DNA of 64,000 nucleotides from Cellulomonas fulva (GTDB lineage Bacteria > Actinomycetota > Actinomycetes > Actinomycetales > Cellulomonadaceae), in contig NZ_JAHBOH010000001.1 of assembly GCF_018531375.1 (NCBI RefSeq), positions 744,001 through 808,000 on the forward strand, given 5' to 3'. This document shows, piece by piece, positions 1 to 8,223 of the stretch (positions are counted from its first letter, which is position 1; each line of letters opens with the position of its first letter). A program made the position numbers and the translations under genes. Under the pieces are notes generated by a model. It ran no database searches. It saw only the letters and a program-made list of their open reading frames with translations, and had not been told where the DNA came from.

Positions 1-2715
1 GACGAGCTCGGCGGCGGGCTGCTCGTCGGGCGTGCCGAACGTGATCGAGCGGCGCGTGGTGTTGCCCAGCGCGTCGGTGGCGACGAGCTCGACGACGTGG
101 TCACCGGTCTCGAGCTCGAGCGACGAGGTCGCGTGCGGCAGGGTCACCGGCTCGCCGTCGAGCGTGGCGGTCAGGCTCCGCACGCCCGAGCCCGCGTCCG
201 TGGCGTCCGCGTCGACCGTGAGGTCGCCCCGGTAGAGGCGGCCGTCGACCAGCGGCGTCGTCACCTCCGGCGCGGTGTTGTCGACGACGACCGTGCGCGT
301 GACGCTCGTCGTCCCTTCTCCCACGGCCACCGCGGCCGTGACCGTGTGCTCGCCGTCCGCGACCGCGGTCGTGTCCCACACGTGCGCGAGCGAGGTGAAC
401 GCGTCGTCGGGCAGCGTGAACGTCGCCGTGATGTAGACCAGCGACGCGTCCTTGAAGCCGATGCTCGCGGCCGGGTCCGGGCAGGCGATCGCGTGGTACT
501 CGTTGCCGGCCGCCTCGCCCGCGACGCCGCAGGAGGTGGGCCGCAGCACGCGGCCGTCCGGCAGGGCCAGGCGCATGTTCTTCGCGGAGAAGTCGTCGTT
601 GTTCTCGTTCACGTCCGGCTCGGGCCAGGCCTTGGTGCCGGCGTAGATGCCGACCGTGAGCTCCTGGCCACGCAGCACCTGCTCGACCGGGACGTCGGCC
701 GTGACCGTCACGGTCCGGGCGTAGAAGCCCTCGTCGAAGACCGTCAGGACCTGGTCGCCCAGCTTCACGCCGTTGCGGAAGAACGCGTCGGTGTTCGTCG
801 CCTCGAACGCGAAGACCGGCGCCCGCTCGAGCGACGGGACCAGGTCGGTGACCGGCTCGTCGTCGATCGCGACCGTCAGGTCGGCCGGGTCGTCGTCGGT
901 GGTCGCCGCGACCCGGTGCTCGCCGCCCACGTACTGACCGTCGGTGACGTCCAGGCGCAGCGCGTCCGTGTCGCCCTCGCGCAGGTCGACGCGCACCGGG
1001 CCGAACGTGGTGGTGTGCGTGCCGTCCGTGGCGCGGACCGAGTACTCGACCCACTCCTTGCCGAACAGGTCGACCTCGGGGATCGCGTACGCGTACCGGT
1101 GCGGCGCCGCGGCCTGCAGCAGGTGCGTGGCCGGCTCGTCGACATCGGTGTCCACCGTCAGCGCGACCGTGCGGACCTGGTGGTCGTCGGTCACGTCCAG
1201 CAGCAGCTCGAGCGCGCCCGACCCCTCCGGCGACTCCGTGCCGCCGGTGAGGTCCGTGACCACGGGGGCGTGCGTGTCCTCCGGCGTCGCGACGAGGCCG
1301 GCAGGCACCTGCGTGGCGCTCACGCGGCCCGGCGTCGGGGCGGCCAGTCCGACGAGCGTCTGCTCGTGCCCGGTCGGGTCCGCCGGCGCCCACAGGTGCT
1401 CGCCCGCCTCCGGGTTCCAGGCGTACTGGATCGCCGTGGTCGGCGTCGTCTGCGCGTCGGTGAACCAGTACGCCCGGCTCACCGACTCGCCCGTGTTGGT
1501 CTGCACCTCGATGCCGCGCGGCCCGCCGTTGGCCATGCCGCCGGACCGGATCTCGACCAGCTGGTCGCCGCTCAGGTGCGTGCCGTACTCGGCGTTGAAG
1601 TCCGCCGCGGTCAGCGCGTCGTTGGCGCCGTTCTTGATCCAGAGCACCAACGTGCCGCCCGCCGGGATCACCGGGTCCGTGGGCGTGGCCGGCCACAGCG
1701 CCGAGCTCGTCTCGATCGCGTTGGCGTCGACGTACAGGTAGTCGATCGTGAAGTCGTCGAAGTCGACCGGGGCGTCGGAGGCGTTGTAGACCTCGATGAA
1801 CTCGTACGCGTCCGCCCCGGCGAGGTTGTCCGTGTCCGGCGCGATCTCCGTGACCTGCAGGATCGGCGCGTCGAGGTCCGGGTCGGTCGTCGGCGGGTCC
1901 GTGGGCTCGGTGGTCGGTTCGGTCGTGGGCTCCCCGGTCGGCTCGGTCGTGGGCTCGGTCGTCGGCTCGACGCTGGGCTCGCCGGTCGGCTCGGTGGTGG
2001 GCTCACCGGTCGGCTCGGTGGTGGGCTCGGTCGTCGGCTCCGGGTCCGGCGCCGCCTGCCCGACCTGCGCGGGGACGACGACGCCCGGGGTCGGGGCCTG
2101 CTGCTGCGCGAAGACCGGCTGGACCGCCGAGCCCTCGTCGGGCACGCCGAACAGGACCGGCAGGTCGACGCCCTTGTCCGCCGCGGTCCAGGTCACCTGC
2201 GCGATGTCGCTGGTGACGCCCTCGACGGTGCGGCGCAGCCACATCGTCGTGCCGCCGTTGTTGAGGCCGTCCTGGCCGGTCAGCCGGACCAGCGTGTACT
2301 CGTCCGTGACGCCCTTGCCGGCGTAGAACGCGCGGAAGTCGTCGTCGCTCAGCGCGGCCGTGCCGCTGTACCCGCTGTTGTACGCCCAGAGCACCACGGT
2401 CCCGTGGGCGGGCACCGTCGTGCCGGCCGGGTAGCTCAGCACCTTCTCCGTGGAGCCGCTGCGGTAGACCACCGAGTACCCGTCGGCCGTCAGGTCGATC
2501 GCGGCGCCGGTGGTGTTGTGCACCTCGACGTACTCCCACGCGTCGGAGCTGGTGCCCGCGGCGGTGGTGCGGTTGGAGGAGTCGACGTTGATCTCGGTGA
2601 TCAGCAGGGCGGGCGGCGCGGCCACGGCGCTGGCCGGAGCCGCCAGGGTGAGGCCGGTGCCGACGAGTGCGGCGGCGACGAGTGCGGCGACGTGCCGCGA
2701 GGTGCGCGAGGGCAT
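1..2715 (-). CDS. Secreted lamin-tail-domain (LTD) protein, partial
   Basis: The frame is open from an ATG at 2715 to the window edge, so at least 905 residues are seen and the C-terminus is missing. Residues 1-32 form a signal peptide with an AxA-type end (PASAVA). A first lamin-tail-like domain (LLITEINVDSS, then W-E-Y-V-E) covers about 35-190. A Thr/Glu/Pro linker of TEPTTEPTGEP type lies at about 218-275. A second LTD (LQVTEIAPDTDN, then YEFIEVYN) covers about 283-430, followed by several Ig-like beta-sandwich segments to the edge. LTD folds in secreted actinobacterial proteins often accompany nuclease or phosphoesterase domains, which may lie in the unseen part. Extracellular location is well supported; function is unknown. 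The gene is monocistronic as far as seen, and a 15-bp palindrome sits upstream. Confidence 0.85.
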   Translation of the reverse strand, partial: MPSRTSRHVAALVAAALVGTGLTLAAPASAVAAPPALLITEINVDSSNRTTAAGTSSDAWEYVEVHNTTGAAIDLTADGYSVVYRSGSTEKVLSYPAGTTVPAHGTVVLWAYNSGYSGTAALSDDDFRAFYAGKGVTDEYTLVRLTGQDGLNNGGTTMWLRRTVEGVTSDIAQVTWTAADKGVDLPVLFGVPDEGSAVQPVFAQQQAPTPGVVVPAQVGQAAPDPEPTTEPTTEPTGEPTTEPTGEPSVEPTTEPTTEPTGEPTTEPTTEPTDPPTTDPDLDAPILQVTEIAPDTDNLAGADAYEFIEVYNASDAPVDFDDFTIDYLYVDANAIETSSALWPATPTDPVIPAGGTLVLWIKNGANDALTAADFNAEYGTHLSGDQLVEIRSGGMANGGPRGIEVQTNTGESVSRAYWFTDAQTTPTTAIQYAWNPEAGEHLWAPADPTGHEQTLVGLAAPTPGRVSATQVPAGLVATPEDTHAPVVTDLTGGTESPEGSGALELLLDVTDDHQVRTVALTVDTDVDEPATHLLQAAAPHRYAYAIPEVDLFGKEWVEYSVRATDGTHTTTFGPVRVDLREGDTDALRLDVTDGQYVGGEHRVAATTDDDPADLTVAIDDEPVTDLVPSLERAPVFAFEATNTDAFFRNGVKLGDQVLTVFDEGFYARTVTVTADVPVEQVLRGQELTVGIYAGTKAWPEPDVNENNDDFSAKNMRLALPDGRVLRPTSCGVAGEAAGNEYHAIACPDPAASIGFKDASLVYITATFTLPDDAFTSLAHVWDTTAVADGEHTVTAAVAVGEGTTSVTRTVVVDNTAPEVTTPLVDGRLYRGDLTVDADATDAGSGVRSLTATLDGEPVTLPHATSSLELETGDHVVELVATDALGNTTRRSITFGTPDEQPAAELV

Positions 2716-2801
2716 GGGGGAGCGCTCCAGGGATCGGGGGTGGTCCGCGCAGACCTTCCCGTTCCCAGGTGAACGCATCCCAGCGCACGCGCGACGCGCA
2801 G

Positions 2802-2816
2802 GTGACAAGTTGTCAC
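2802..2816. promoter_or_regulatory. 15-bp palindrome upstream of the LTD gene, possible operator
   Basis: GTGACAA-G-TTGTCAC is a perfect 7+1+7 inverted repeat, AT-richer than its surroundings. It lies 87 bp before the LTD start, in the 174-bp gap between the lipoprotein stop (2890) and the LTD start (2715). It looks like a dimeric regulator site; no cognate regulator is adjacent. Nothing else is recognisable in this gap. Confidence 0.35.
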
Positions 2817-2889
2817 GCCTCGACGAGAGCGCCGTCCGAGGGACGCGGGCCCGTCGGCGCTCCGGCTCGATCGGGCGCCGCCCACGATC

Positions 2890-3705
2890 CTAGAACGGCG
2901 AGACGTCCGTGATCTCCGAGGAGGCGGGCGCCTCGATCTCGATGTCCTGGCCCCAGCCCGAGTACGACACCGTCATCCGCCGACCGAGGATCTCCATCTC
3001 GACCCGGTACAGCGACCCGTCGTCGGTGATCCAGTACGTGTAGACGAGCGAGTCCGGCAGTCTCGTCTCCGCGACAAGCTGGTCCGGTTCGATCAGCGAC
3101 GTGTCGATCGCGACGTCGTAGGCGCGGACGAGAGCGCCGTCGATGGTGAGGGTCTCGTCGCGCGCGGTCACGGAGGAGATGGCGTCGCCGAGGCCGGTCA
3201 TGGTGCCCGAGGGGTCGAAGTCCCGACCGAACCCGGCGAACGGGTTCTCCGGGTCGTCCTCCTGGTACGCGACGTACTTGTCCTGCGTCATGGCGCCGCC
3301 GTTGACGTAGGTGACGCCGTCGACCATCAGCATCTCGAGCGTCCGGATGTTCTGTCCCGCCACGGTGAGACGCGCGTTCGGCGTCGAGCCGGTGTACTCC
3401 ATGTCGCCCTCGAGCTCGACTCCGGCCATCTCGTTGGTCATCGAGAAGTGGACGCTCCCGGCCTCGATCATCCGGCTCGTGACGATGTCGACGATGGTGT
3501 CGGCGGTGATCTGGACGCTCGCGGTCGTCGGCTCGGTCGTCGGCTCGTCCGCCGGATCCGCCGTGGGCGACGAGGTGGTCGACGCGTTCGGTGTCGCGAT
3601 CGACGACGTCGGCGCCGCTGACCCGGCACCCGAACCGCACCCGGTCAGCACCGTGACGGCCAGTGTCGTCAAGCACACGACGGTCAGGACACGCATGGCA
3701 GGCAT
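2890..3705 (-). CDS. LppX/LprAFG-like lipoprotein
   Basis: This 271-residue protein begins with a hydrophobic signal segment ending in the lipobox LTGC (Cys about 21), so it should be lipidated and anchored outside the membrane. A Ser/Thr/Pro-rich linker follows to about residue 60. The remaining ~210 residues resemble the LppX/LprAFG fold, a half-barrel that in mycobacteria carries lipids to the envelope; this assignment rests on general pattern (SVHFSMT, VDGVTYVNG, then Y-W-I-T-D-D-G). The ATG at 3705 is preferred over upstream starts because GGGGAG lies 8 bases before it and the lipoprotein signal follows directly. It is a single gene between the LTD gene and a tRNA. The substrate is unknown. 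Confidence 0.75.
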   Translation of the reverse strand: MPAMRVLTVVCLTTLAVTVLTGCGSGAGSAAPTSSIATPNASTTSSPTADPADEPTTEPTTASVQITADTIVDIVTSRMIEAGSVHFSMTNEMAGVELEGDMEYTGSTPNARLTVAGQNIRTLEMLMVDGVTYVNGGAMTQDKYVAYQEDDPENPFAGFGRDFDPSGTMTGLGDAISSVTARDETLTIDGALVRAYDVAIDTSLIEPDQLVAETRLPDSLVYTYWITDDGSLYRVEMEILGRRMTVSYSGWGQDIEIEAPASSEITDVSPF

Positions 3706-3883
3706 CGTGCGGTCTCCCCTGGGGATCGATCCGGTGGCGCGGTCCGGCTCCGGCGCTCGTGGACCGAGCAGTCGAGTCCCCATCGGCACGTCGCGGCACG
3801 GACCTTCGGGCGCGTGCGCCGTTCACCCGGTTGCGCGTCTCCGGGGAGTGCACGGTGCCGACGTGTCGACGGCGGATCGCTGG

Positions 3884-3973
3884 CGGAGACGGTGGGATTT
3901 GAACCCACGGAAGGGTTGACCCCTTCACGGCCTTAGCAGGGCCGCGCACTAGACCTGGCTATGCGACGTCTCC
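3884..3973 (-). tRNA. tRNA-Ser (GCU anticodon)
   Basis: The acceptor stem GGAGACG pairs with CGTCTCC at the two ends. The anticodon loop CTGCTAA gives anticodon GCU, reading AGC/AGU. The long variable arm (GAAGGGG...CCCTTC) is typical of serine tRNAs, and the T-arm GTGGGTTCAAATCCCAC is intact. CCA is not encoded. Confidence 0.95.
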
Positions 3974-4035
3974 AAGTGCGGACAGGGTACCCGGGCGGGT
4001 CGTCGTGCAGCAAAACCCGTCCGACGAGGGCGCGC

Positions 4036-5328
4036 TCAGCGGTCGAAGCCCCACGTCCGGTCGGTGAGCATGCGGGCCACGGCCAGCCCGATCGACAGCG
4101 CGATCACGACGAGCCCTGCCTGCACGCCGTAGACCAGCGCCTGCAGGGTGTCGCCGTCGGACAGGTAGAAGATCGCGCGGTAGGCCAGCACGCCGGGGAC
4201 CATGATGACGACGGCGGGCACGGCGACGGTCACGCGTGGGACGTCCAGCCGGGGTGCCAGGTACGCGGCGAGGACGCCGACGACGAGCGCGGCGCACGCG
4301 GCCGCGGCCTGCGTCACCATCCCGTGGTCGACGAGCAGCAGGCGACCGACGTTGGCGACCATGCCGACCGCCGCCGCGAGCGTGGCCATCCGCCACGGGC
4401 TGTTGAACATCAGCGCGAACCCGAGCACGCCGACGAAGCTCGCGAGCAGGCGCAGCGCCAGGAGCACGGCCGGATCGAGGTCCGGCTTGGGCGGCGGGTC
4501 CGGCTGGAGGCCGACGATGCTCGAGACCGCCCAGACCGCGAGCGCCGCGGACGTCAGGATCATGAGCGCGTAGGTGAGCCGGGAGACGCCCGCGGAGAAG
4601 TCGAGCCGCGCGAGGTCGAGCGCGCCCGTGACCAGAGCGAACCCGGGGATGAGGAACAGCACCGCGGAGACGTAGCCCGCCTCGTGCCGCGTCTCGATCG
4701 CGCCGAGCTCGTGCAGCAGCGTGACCAGCGCGAGGTAGCTGAAGCACGCGGTGGTCGCCGCGAGCATCGTGACGCCGAACTGGTTGTAGCCGCGGTGCAG
4801 CAGGAATCGGCGCACCAGCTGGCCCAGGCCCGCGGCGACGAACACGCCGCCGACCTCGACCACGCCCCCGTTGTTGAGGAACGCGAACGCGGCACAGGCC
4901 AGGGCGGACCACAGCGCGTTGAGCAGCGCCGGGTACAGCGGCGGCTTGGTGGCGATCGCCGCGGTCTCGTCGAGCACCTCCGCGACGGGGACCGGCTCGC
5001 CCGTCTCGTCGTGCCGCCGTTCGAACCGGGTGACCATGCGCTCGACGAGCGCCAGCCGGTCCGCGTTGACCCCGACCGCGCGCACCTCCGCGACCTCCGT
5101 GCGGAACGACCGCCCGCGGTGCGACGTCGCCGTGATCTCCGTGAGGGTCACGTGCGCCTCGTGCCGGTCGACGCCCATCGCCCGGGCGATCCGCGCCATC
5201 GACGCCTTGACGCGGTAGGAGCCGGTGCCGCCGGACAGGCTGAGGCGGCCGACCTGGAGGGCGGCGCCGGACCGACGGATGAGGTCGAGCTCGTCGTCGT
5301 CCGGGTAGCTGGCCTGCGGTGGGTGCAC
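4036..5328 (-). CDS. thrE: Threonine/serine exporter family protein (ThrE-like)
   Basis: This 430-residue membrane protein matches the ThrE layout. An N-terminal soluble DUF1212-type part (RSGAALQVGRLSL, then SYRVKASMARIARAMG) precedes about ten hydrophobic segments that extend to the C-terminus (DUF3815-like second half). In Corynebacterium glutamicum ThrE exports threonine and serine using the proton gradient. The GTG at 5328 is the start because the family begins close to this point. It is a single gene on the minus strand downstream of the YchJ-like gene, and no regulator is adjacent. Family membership is firm; substrate is inferred from the family. Confidence 0.85.
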   Translation of the reverse strand: MHPPQASYPDDDELDLIRRSGAALQVGRLSLSGGTGSYRVKASMARIARAMGVDRHEAHVTLTEITATSHRGRSFRTEVAEVRAVGVNADRLALVERMVTRFERRHDETGEPVPVAEVLDETAAIATKPPLYPALLNALWSALACAAFAFLNNGGVVEVGGVFVAAGLGQLVRRFLLHRGYNQFGVTMLAATTACFSYLALVTLLHELGAIETRHEAGYVSAVLFLIPGFALVTGALDLARLDFSAGVSRLTYALMILTSAALAVWAVSSIVGLQPDPPPKPDLDPAVLLALRLLASFVGVLGFALMFNSPWRMATLAAAVGMVANVGRLLLVDHGMVTQAAAACAALVVGVLAAYLAPRLDVPRVTVAVPAVVIMVPGVLAYRAIFYLSDGDTLQALVYGVQAGLVVIALSIGLAVARMLTDRTWGFDR

Positions 5329-5374
5329 GCGACCATCTTGGCGTGCCGCCGCGCGCGGGGCTGGGCCGATCGGA

Positions 5375-5764
5375 CTACGTGCGGCTCACGTCGCCGTCGA
5401 CGTACTGCCAGCCCTCGCGCCCGCGCAGGAAGCGGCTCACCTCGCGCAGCGAGCCGCGACCGCCGGGACCACGGTGGAATGCCTCGAACTCCACGGTCCC
5501 TGCGGCGTCCAGCAGGCCGCCGGCGCTCGTCGCGAGCACGTCGAGGCGGTACCAGTGCAGGTCGGGGTCCAGCGCCAGCTCGGACGGCCGCGTCGAGGGG
5601 TGCCACGTGCGGCGCAGGTAAGCCGGGTCCCCGACGGCGAACGCGCTGAACCGCGAGCGCATGAGCTGCTCGGCCGTCGCCGCGGCCCGCGCGCCGCGGT
5701 GCAGCGGCGCGCAGCACTCGTCGTACGGCAGACCGGTGCAGCACGGGCAGCGCGTCGGGGTCAC
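5375..5764 (-). CDS. YchJ/UPF0225 family protein
   Basis: This 129-residue protein starts VTPTRCPCCTG and carries the Cys cluster C-P-C-C...D-E-C-C of the SEC-C-like zinc motif at its N-terminus. The body has the YchJ core (RSRFSAFAVGD, then YLRRTWHPSTRP) and the C-terminal WQYVDGD. YchJ proteins adopt an NTF2-like fold and their role is not established. The GTG at 5764 puts the Cys cluster at residues 7-20 as in relatives. The gene is divergent from the DoxX-like gene that follows on the plus strand, with 113 bp between them. Length is close to that usual for the family. Confidence 0.85.
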   Translation of the reverse strand: MTPTRCPCCTGLPYDECCAPLHRGARAAATAEQLMRSRFSAFAVGDPAYLRRTWHPSTRPSELALDPDLHWYRLDVLATSAGGLLDAAGTVEFEAFHRGPGGRGSLREVSRFLRGREGWQYVDGDVSRT

Positions 5765-5877
5765 GGCCCCAGTATCGACGTCGGGTCCCGCACGCCGGGG
5801 ACGACGAGGCCACGGTGGCCGGTCGCGGCGCGCGGTGGCGAGTCGCGGCACGCGGCGGGCTGCCGCAGGATCGTGCG

Positions 5878-6285
5878 ATGACCTCGTCGTCCGGCTTCCG
5901 CCCGCCCGGTCCGCTGGGCCGCGGCGCCCGCGGGGTGGCGCTCGCCTTCCTCGTCTCCGGCACCGTGCACCTGGTGCGGCCGCGGGTGTTCGAGCCGATC
6001 GTGCCGCGCGCGCTGCCGGCACGGCCCGTGGTGCTGTGGTCCGGCGTCGCCGAGCTCGCGTGCGCGGTCGGCATGCTGACGCCCCGGACGCGCCGGCCCG
6101 CCGGGCTCGTGAGCGCCGCGCTGCTGGTCGTCGTCTTCCCGGCGAACGTGCAGATGGCCGTCGACTCCGTCGGCGCGGCGCGGCGACGGCCGACCCGCGG
6201 CCGCCTGGCGCGGGCGGGGATCACGGTCGCCCGGCTGCCGCTGCAGTGGCCGCTGGTGCGGTGGGCAGCGGGCGCGGGGCGCTGA
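5878..6285 (+). CDS. DoxX-like small membrane protein
   Basis: This 135-residue protein has about four hydrophobic segments and the pattern of DoxX-like proteins: a first helix containing FLVSGTVHL, the phrase RPRVFEPIVPR, a second segment WSGVAELACAVG, and a third ending in FPANVQMAVDS. These proteins sit in the cytoplasmic membrane; the family is loosely linked to redox and small-molecule metabolism and no reaction is assigned. The ATG at 5878 is chosen because the hydrophobic core begins shortly after it. It is divergent from the YchJ-like gene, and 258 bp separate it from the following transporter. Confidence 0.75.
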   Translation: MTSSSGFRPPGPLGRGARGVALAFLVSGTVHLVRPRVFEPIVPRALPARPVVLWSGVAELACAVGMLTPRTRRPAGLVSAALLVVVFPANVQMAVDSVGAARRRPTRGRLARAGITVARLPLQWPLVRWAAGAGR

Positions 6286-6543
6286 CGCCGGCCGGTCCCT
6301 GCTGACGCAAGGTCCTGTGCCCCGGGCAGCCGTTCCGCTGTGAGCCTATTGAGTTGACCACCCGGGGCGCCCGGGAGTCTGCTGGTGCCCGTCCGACGAG
6401 CCGCGCGGGGTCAGCCGCCGCGGAGCCGGATGTATCAGCGCGTGTCAGACCCTCTCGTTACCGTCTGGCGCGTCCGTCGGGCGCCGTCGCCCTCCCCCTG
6501 TCTGCTCCGCGCACCCGCGCGCCTGCACCACTGGAGTCCCGAG

Positions 6544-8103
6544 ATGTCCGAGCCCGTGAGCACCCCGACCGCGGTGCCGCAGCCGCACCCCCACGAACCG
6601 GAGACCGACGAGCTGAGCGGGCCGGACCCGCGGCGCTGGCGGATCCTCGCGGTCATCGCCGTCACGCAGCTGATGCTGGTGCTCGACGCGTCGATCATGA
6701 ACATCGCGCTGCCCTCGGCCGCCGCCGAGCTCGAGATCGCGGCGAACGACATCCAGTGGGCGGTGACGGCGTACACGCTCGCGTTCGGCGGTCTGCTCCT
6801 CCTCGGCGGACGCGTCGCCGACTACCTGGGCCGCAAGCGCGCGATGCTCATCGGGCTCATCGGGTTCGCGGTCGCCTCCGCCCTGGGCGGCGCAGCGCAG
6901 AACGAGGGCATGCTCTTCGGCGCGCGCGCTCTGCAGGGCGTCTTCGCGGCGCTCCTCGCGCCCGCCGCGCTCGCGCTGATCACCGTGACGTTCACCGAGT
7001 CCCACGAGCGCGCCAAGGCGTTCGGCGTGTTCGGCGCGATCTCGGGCGGCGGTGCCGCCATCGGCCTGCTCGCGGGCGGCGCCCTCACGGAGTACCTGGA
7101 CTGGCGCTGGTGCCTCTACATCAACCTGCCGATCGCGCTGGTCACCGCGGTGATCGGGGTGCGCGTGCTGCGTGAGTCGCGTGCGCACGGCGACACGCGC
7201 TTCGACATCCTGGGCGCCCTGCTGTCGAGCGTCGGCCTGGTGGCGCTGGTCTACGCGTTCACCGAGGCGGCCAAGCAGACGACGGGTGCCGACGGCCTGC
7301 CGCAGGCGGTCGGCTGGAGCGACCCGCTCGTCGTCACGCTCCTCGGGGTCGCCGTCGTCCTCCTGGTCGCCTTCGTGCTCGTCGAGCGCGTCGTGCGGAA
7401 CCCGCTGCTCCCGCTCCGCATCATCCTGGACCGCGACCGCGGCGGCTCCTACCTGATCTTCTTCCTGGTCGGCGCCGGTCTGTTCTCGATGTTCCTGTTC
7501 ATGACGCTCTACTTCCAGTACGTCATGGGCTACGAGCCGCTCAAGGCGGGCTTCGCGTTCCTGCCGTTCTCCGTGTGCCTGATCCTGGTCGCGGGCTTCG
7601 TCGCCCGGCTCCTGCCCGTGGTCGGCGCGAAGCCGCTGATGATCGTCGGCCTGACCATGGCGATCGCGGGGATGCTGCTGCTCACGCGCACCGAGCCCGG
7701 CTCCGACTACTGGACCACGGTCTTCCCCGCCCTCGTGGTGCTGAGCATCGGCATGTCGATGGTGTTCATCCCCGTGTCCTCGACCGCGCTGATCGGCGTG
7801 GGCGGGCACGACGCCGGGATCGCCAGCGCGGTGCTGAACACCGCGCAGCAGGTGGGCGGCTCGCTGGGCCTCGCGCTGCTCAACACGCTCGCCCTGTCGG
7901 CGACCGCGGACAAGCTCGCGGACCTCATCGCCGGCGGTGCGGACCCGGCCTCGCCGGCCGTCGCCGCGTCGGCCAACGTCGCCGGGTACCACGTCGCGTA
8001 CTTCGCGGGCGCGGCTCTGCTGGCCATCGCGCTAGCCGTCGCCGTCGCGATCGTCAAGGCGCGCAAGTCCGACCTGCCCACCGAGGGCGCGGTCGCCGCC
8101 TGA
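6544..8103 (+). CDS. MFS transporter, DHA2 (EmrB/QacA-type) drug:proton antiporter
   Basis: This 519-residue protein has about 14 transmembrane helices, the number typical of DHA2 drug exporters. Helix 1 carries LVLDASIMNIALPS, the family's D1-type motif. Motif A follows (GGRVADYLGRKR), and a motif C-like glycine-rich helix reads SGGGAAIGLLAGG. The N-terminal ~35 residues are a charged cytoplasmic tail. It should export hydrophobic drugs or metabolites with proton uptake; the substrate is unknown. The 258 bp upstream contain no gene. There is no adjacent TetR or MarR regulator, and a hairpin terminator follows the stop directly. The ATG at 6544 fits the family start. Confidence 0.9.
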   Translation: MSEPVSTPTAVPQPHPHEPETDELSGPDPRRWRILAVIAVTQLMLVLDASIMNIALPSAAAELEIAANDIQWAVTAYTLAFGGLLLLGGRVADYLGRKRAMLIGLIGFAVASALGGAAQNEGMLFGARALQGVFAALLAPAALALITVTFTESHERAKAFGVFGAISGGGAAIGLLAGGALTEYLDWRWCLYINLPIALVTAVIGVRVLRESRAHGDTRFDILGALLSSVGLVALVYAFTEAAKQTTGADGLPQAVGWSDPLVVTLLGVAVVLLVAFVLVERVVRNPLLPLRIILDRDRGGSYLIFFLVGAGLFSMFLFMTLYFQYVMGYEPLKAGFAFLPFSVCLILVAGFVARLLPVVGAKPLMIVGLTMAIAGMLLLTRTEPGSDYWTTVFPALVVLSIGMSMVFIPVSSTALIGVGGHDAGIASAVLNTAQQVGGSLGLALLNTLALSATADKLADLIAGGADPASPAVAASANVAGYHVAYFAGAALLAIALAVAVAIVKARKSDLPTEGAVAA

Positions 8104-8108
8104 GTCGC

Positions 8109-8143
8109 GCGCGGTGGGGGCCGGCGCCTGGTCCCCACCGCGC
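8109..8143 (+). terminator. Intrinsic-type hairpin after the DHA2 transporter
   Basis: GCGCGGTGGGG (8109-8119) pairs with CCCCACCGCGC (8133-8143), an 11-bp perfect stem with a 13-base loop that begins 5 bases after the transporter stop. There is no U-tract, as is common in high-GC actinobacteria. The gene arriving from the other side is convergent, so it may serve both. Confidence 0.6.
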
Positions 8144-8174
8144 CGTCCGGAGCACGCGCCGAGTCGTCGACGCC

Positions 8175-8222
8175 GTCACGTCCGCCGTCGGCCCCGCGGT
8201 CACGTCCGCCGTCGTCCCCGCG
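8175..8222. repeat. Two 24-bp direct repeats abutting a stop codon
   Basis: Units 8175-8198 and 8199-8222 (GTCACGTCCGCC then GTCGGCCCCGCG) differ at one base. Read on the minus strand, each unit adds an in-frame TGA just beyond the stop of the secreted protein (8224-8226), as though the sequence around the stop codon had been duplicated. Confidence 0.7.
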
Positions 8223-8223
8223 G

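Noticed and set aside
97..2772. An 891-codon plus-strand open frame opposite the LTD protein
   Set aside because: The minus strand has a signal peptide and two LTD domains; the plus frame has none.
6361..6375. CCCGGG-GCG-CCCGGG upstream of the DHA2 transporter as an operator
   Set aside because: Built only of G and C with a short arm that recurs by chance in this composition, and no linked regulator.
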